A DNA stretch of 6,074 nt from Ruminococcaceae bacterium UBA945. GTDB taxonomy: Bacteria > Bacillota > Clostridia > Oscillospirales > Acutalibacteraceae. The stretch is from NCBI GenBank assembly GCA_002293315.1, contig DBCZ01000086.1, forward strand, positions 1-6,074. The letters run 5' to 3'. The notes under the pieces were generated by a model that saw only the letters and a program-made list of their open reading frames with translations, had not been told where the DNA came from and did not search any database. Positions 4,426 to 6,074 of the stretch are shown piece by piece. Position 1 is the stretch's first letter; every line of letters begins with the position of its first letter. The position numbers and the translations under genes are program-made.

Positions 4426-6074
4426 ATGAAAATCGCACTTGCGGGGAATCCAAATTGCGGAAAAACAACAATGTTCAACGGACTTACAGGCAGTAAGCAG
4501 TACGTCGGCAACTGGCCGGGCGTCACGGTGGAGAAAAAAGAGGGGCGCCTCAAAGGCAAAAAGGACGTCACAATTGTTGACCTCCCCGGCATATATTCCC
4601 TCTCGCCGTATACGCTTGAGGAGGTGGTGAGCAGAGAATATCTTCTCACGGAAAACCCGGACGCCATCATCAATCTTGTGGACGCAACGAACCTTGAGCG
4701 CAACCTATATCTCACGACGCAGCTTATCGAGATAGGCATTCCCGTGATAATCGCGCTGAATATGATGGACGTCGTAAACAAAAGCGGAGATAAAATTGAT
4801 GTAAAAAGGCTCGGTGAGGAACTGGGCTGCGAGATAGTGGAAACCAGCGCGTTAAAGGGAGACGGCATTGCGCTTGCGGCGGAGAAAGCCGTGAAGATCG
4901 CCGGCAGGCGGCATAGCGCGAAGCACAGATACTCACCCGAGCTTGAGGGGGCGCTTGAAAAAATCGGGGCACTCGTTTCGAATAAAGTTTCTGCCCCGGA
5001 AAAGCGCTGGTTTGAAATCAAGTTGTTTGAGCGAGATGAGAAGATTGAAAACAGCCTGAACCTCTCTCCTTATGAAAGCAAGGGAATTGAGGAGGTAATC
5101 AAAGAGGCCGAAAGCAAATTTGACGAAGACAGCGAGAGCATTGTTATAAATGAGCGCTACGCATGGATTTCATCCGTCGTTTCAGACAGCATGGAGAAGC
5201 TGCCGGTTGAGTTCAGCATCAGCGATAAAATAGACAGAATCGTCACGAACCGCTGGCTGGCCCTGCCAATCTTCATCGCCGTCATGTTCTTCGTTTACTA
5301 CATCTCGGTTTCAACCGTGGGTTCAATCGTCACGGATTTCACCAATGATACGCTGTTCGGCGAATGGATTCAGCCGGCCGTGGCATCGGCGCTTGAGTCA
5401 ATCGGCACGGCGGGTTGGGTTATAAGTCTCGTGGTAGACGGTATAATCTCCGGTGTGGGCGCGATTATCGGCTTTGTGCCGCAGATGATGGTTCTCTTCA
5501 TCTTCCTCGCCATACTCGAAGACTGCGGCTATATGGCAAGAATCGCATTTATTATGGACAGAATCTTCAAGAAATTCGGGCTTTCCGGTAAAAGCTTTAT
5601 CCCGATGCTCATTTCAAGCGGCTGTGGTGTGCCGGGGATTATGGCCACGAAGACAATTGAAAACGATAAAGACCGCCGCATGACCATCATGACGACCACC
5701 TTCGTTCCCTGCGGCGCAAAGCTTCCCGTAATCGCCTTGATTATCGGCGTGATGTCCGGCTCTGAAATGGGCGGTTGGGTTGCCCCTATGTTCTATTTCC
5801 TCGGCATCGCCGCGGTTATCGTATCGGGCTTAATCCTTAAAAAGACGAAGCCCTTTGCCGGAAAGGCCACGCCGTTTTTAATGGAGCTTCCCCCTTATCA
5901 CATGCCAAAGGTCAGCGGCGTATTGATTCATATGTGGGACAGAGCGAAATCCTTCATCAAAAAGGCCGGCACGGTCATCTTCGCCTCGAGCGTGATAATC
6001 TGGTTCTTGAGCAATTTCGGCTGGGTGAACGGAATCTTCGGTTATCTCGCGGAAGAAGAGCTCATGAACGTGAG
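4426..6074 (+). CDS. feoB: FeoB, ferrous iron transporter with G-protein domain (3' end beyond window)
   Basis: This is the membrane Fe(II) permease with an N-terminal GTPase. The first 549 codons are present and uninterrupted; family members usually run about 600-800 residues. The G motifs are complete: G1 GNPNCGKTT (7-15), switch I GNWPGVTVE (28-36) with Thr34, G3 DLPG (52-55), G4 NMMD (112-115) and G5 SALKG (141-145). A helical linker leads to the first membrane helix after NRW (275-277). The two conserved gate segments are present: GCGVPGIMATKT from 399 with Cys400, and FVPCGAKLPV from 426 with Cys429. Further helices continue to the window end. ATG 4426 has AAGGAG seven bases upstream. 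The gene follows feoA in the same direction with no terminator between them, so they form an operon, probably repressed when iron is sufficient through the three GTTAG-N6-CTAAY sites. Confidence 0.97.
   Translation, partial: MKIALAGNPNCGKTTMFNGLTGSKQYVGNWPGVTVEKKEGRLKGKKDVTIVDLPGIYSLSPYTLEEVVSREYLLTENPDAIINLVDATNLERNLYLTTQLIEIGIPVIIALNMMDVVNKSGDKIDVKRLGEELGCEIVETSALKGDGIALAAEKAVKIAGRRHSAKHRYSPELEGALEKIGALVSNKVSAPEKRWFEIKLFERDEKIENSLNLSPYESKGIEEVIKEAESKFDEDSESIVINERYAWISSVVSDSMEKLPVEFSISDKIDRIVTNRWLALPIFIAVMFFVYYISVSTVGSIVTDFTNDTLFGEWIQPAVASALESIGTAGWVISLVVDGIISGVGAIIGFVPQMMVLFIFLAILEDCGYMARIAFIMDRIFKKFGLSGKSFIPMLISSGCGVPGIMATKTIENDKDRRMTIMTTTFVPCGAKLPVIALIIGVMSGSEMGGWVAPMFYFLGIAAVIVSGLILKKTKPFAGKATPFLMELPPYHMPKVSGVLIHMWDRAKSFIKKAGTVIFASSVIIWFLSNFGWVNGIFGYLAEEELMNV

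Noticed and set aside
4395..5021. Long minus-strand frame opposite feoB
   Set aside because: It is Ser/Leu-rich antisense of the FeoB G domain, whose motifs are all intact on the plus strand.

Overview
The window looks like a chromosomal stretch of a Gram-positive anaerobe, probably a member of the Clostridia. That is an inference from the strong AGGAGG-type ribosome binding sites, the sigma-A promoters with 17-base spacers, the separate feoA and feoB genes, and a small carrier-like protein resembling a clostridial peptide-maturation family. It divides into a decayed, rearranged left half (1 to about 3400) and an intact, functional-looking right half (about 3400 to 6074).

Left half, minus strand: remains of an ABC-transporter operon. 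In its direction of transcription it reads: the last part of an FtsX/MacB-type permease (3161-3024), a 79-residue acyl-carrier-like protein (3027-2788), a 418-codon FtsX-type permease interrupted by one in-frame TGA (2785-1529), and the last third of the partner ATPase (about 495-232), which ends at a strong minus-strand terminator (203-168). The first three genes are linked by GTGA stop/start overlaps. The ATPase has lost its first two thirds, including Walker A.

Inserted between permease and ATPase, about 496-1516 holds an intact plus-strand type II toxin-antitoxin pair: an AbrB/SpoVT-fold antitoxin and a RelE/ParE toxin. Its promoter is a perfect consensus whose -10 box lies in the loop of an 18-bp perfect inverted repeat, and it has its own terminator. 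Short relics of other genes lie at both edges of this segment. The simplest reading is that a TA-bearing segment replaced the 5' part of the ATPase gene and the transporter then decayed.

Right half, plus strand: a possible histidine-kinase 3' relic (about 3196-3384), a complete GNAT acetyltransferase (3447-3983), then the ferrous-iron uptake operon feoA (4122-4340) and feoB (4426 to beyond the window end). The feo region carries three copies of one dyad, GTTAG-N6-CTAAY: on the transcription start, just before the feoA ribosome binding site, and just before that of feoB. This is probably the operator of a metal-sensing repressor of the DtxR/IdeR/MntR type.

No rRNA, tRNA, CRISPR array or complete insertion sequence was seen. 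The most unusual content is the carrier-like protein translationally coupled to FtsX permeases, which may be the export or immunity end of a lost peptide-maturation locus, and the three-operator feo control region.
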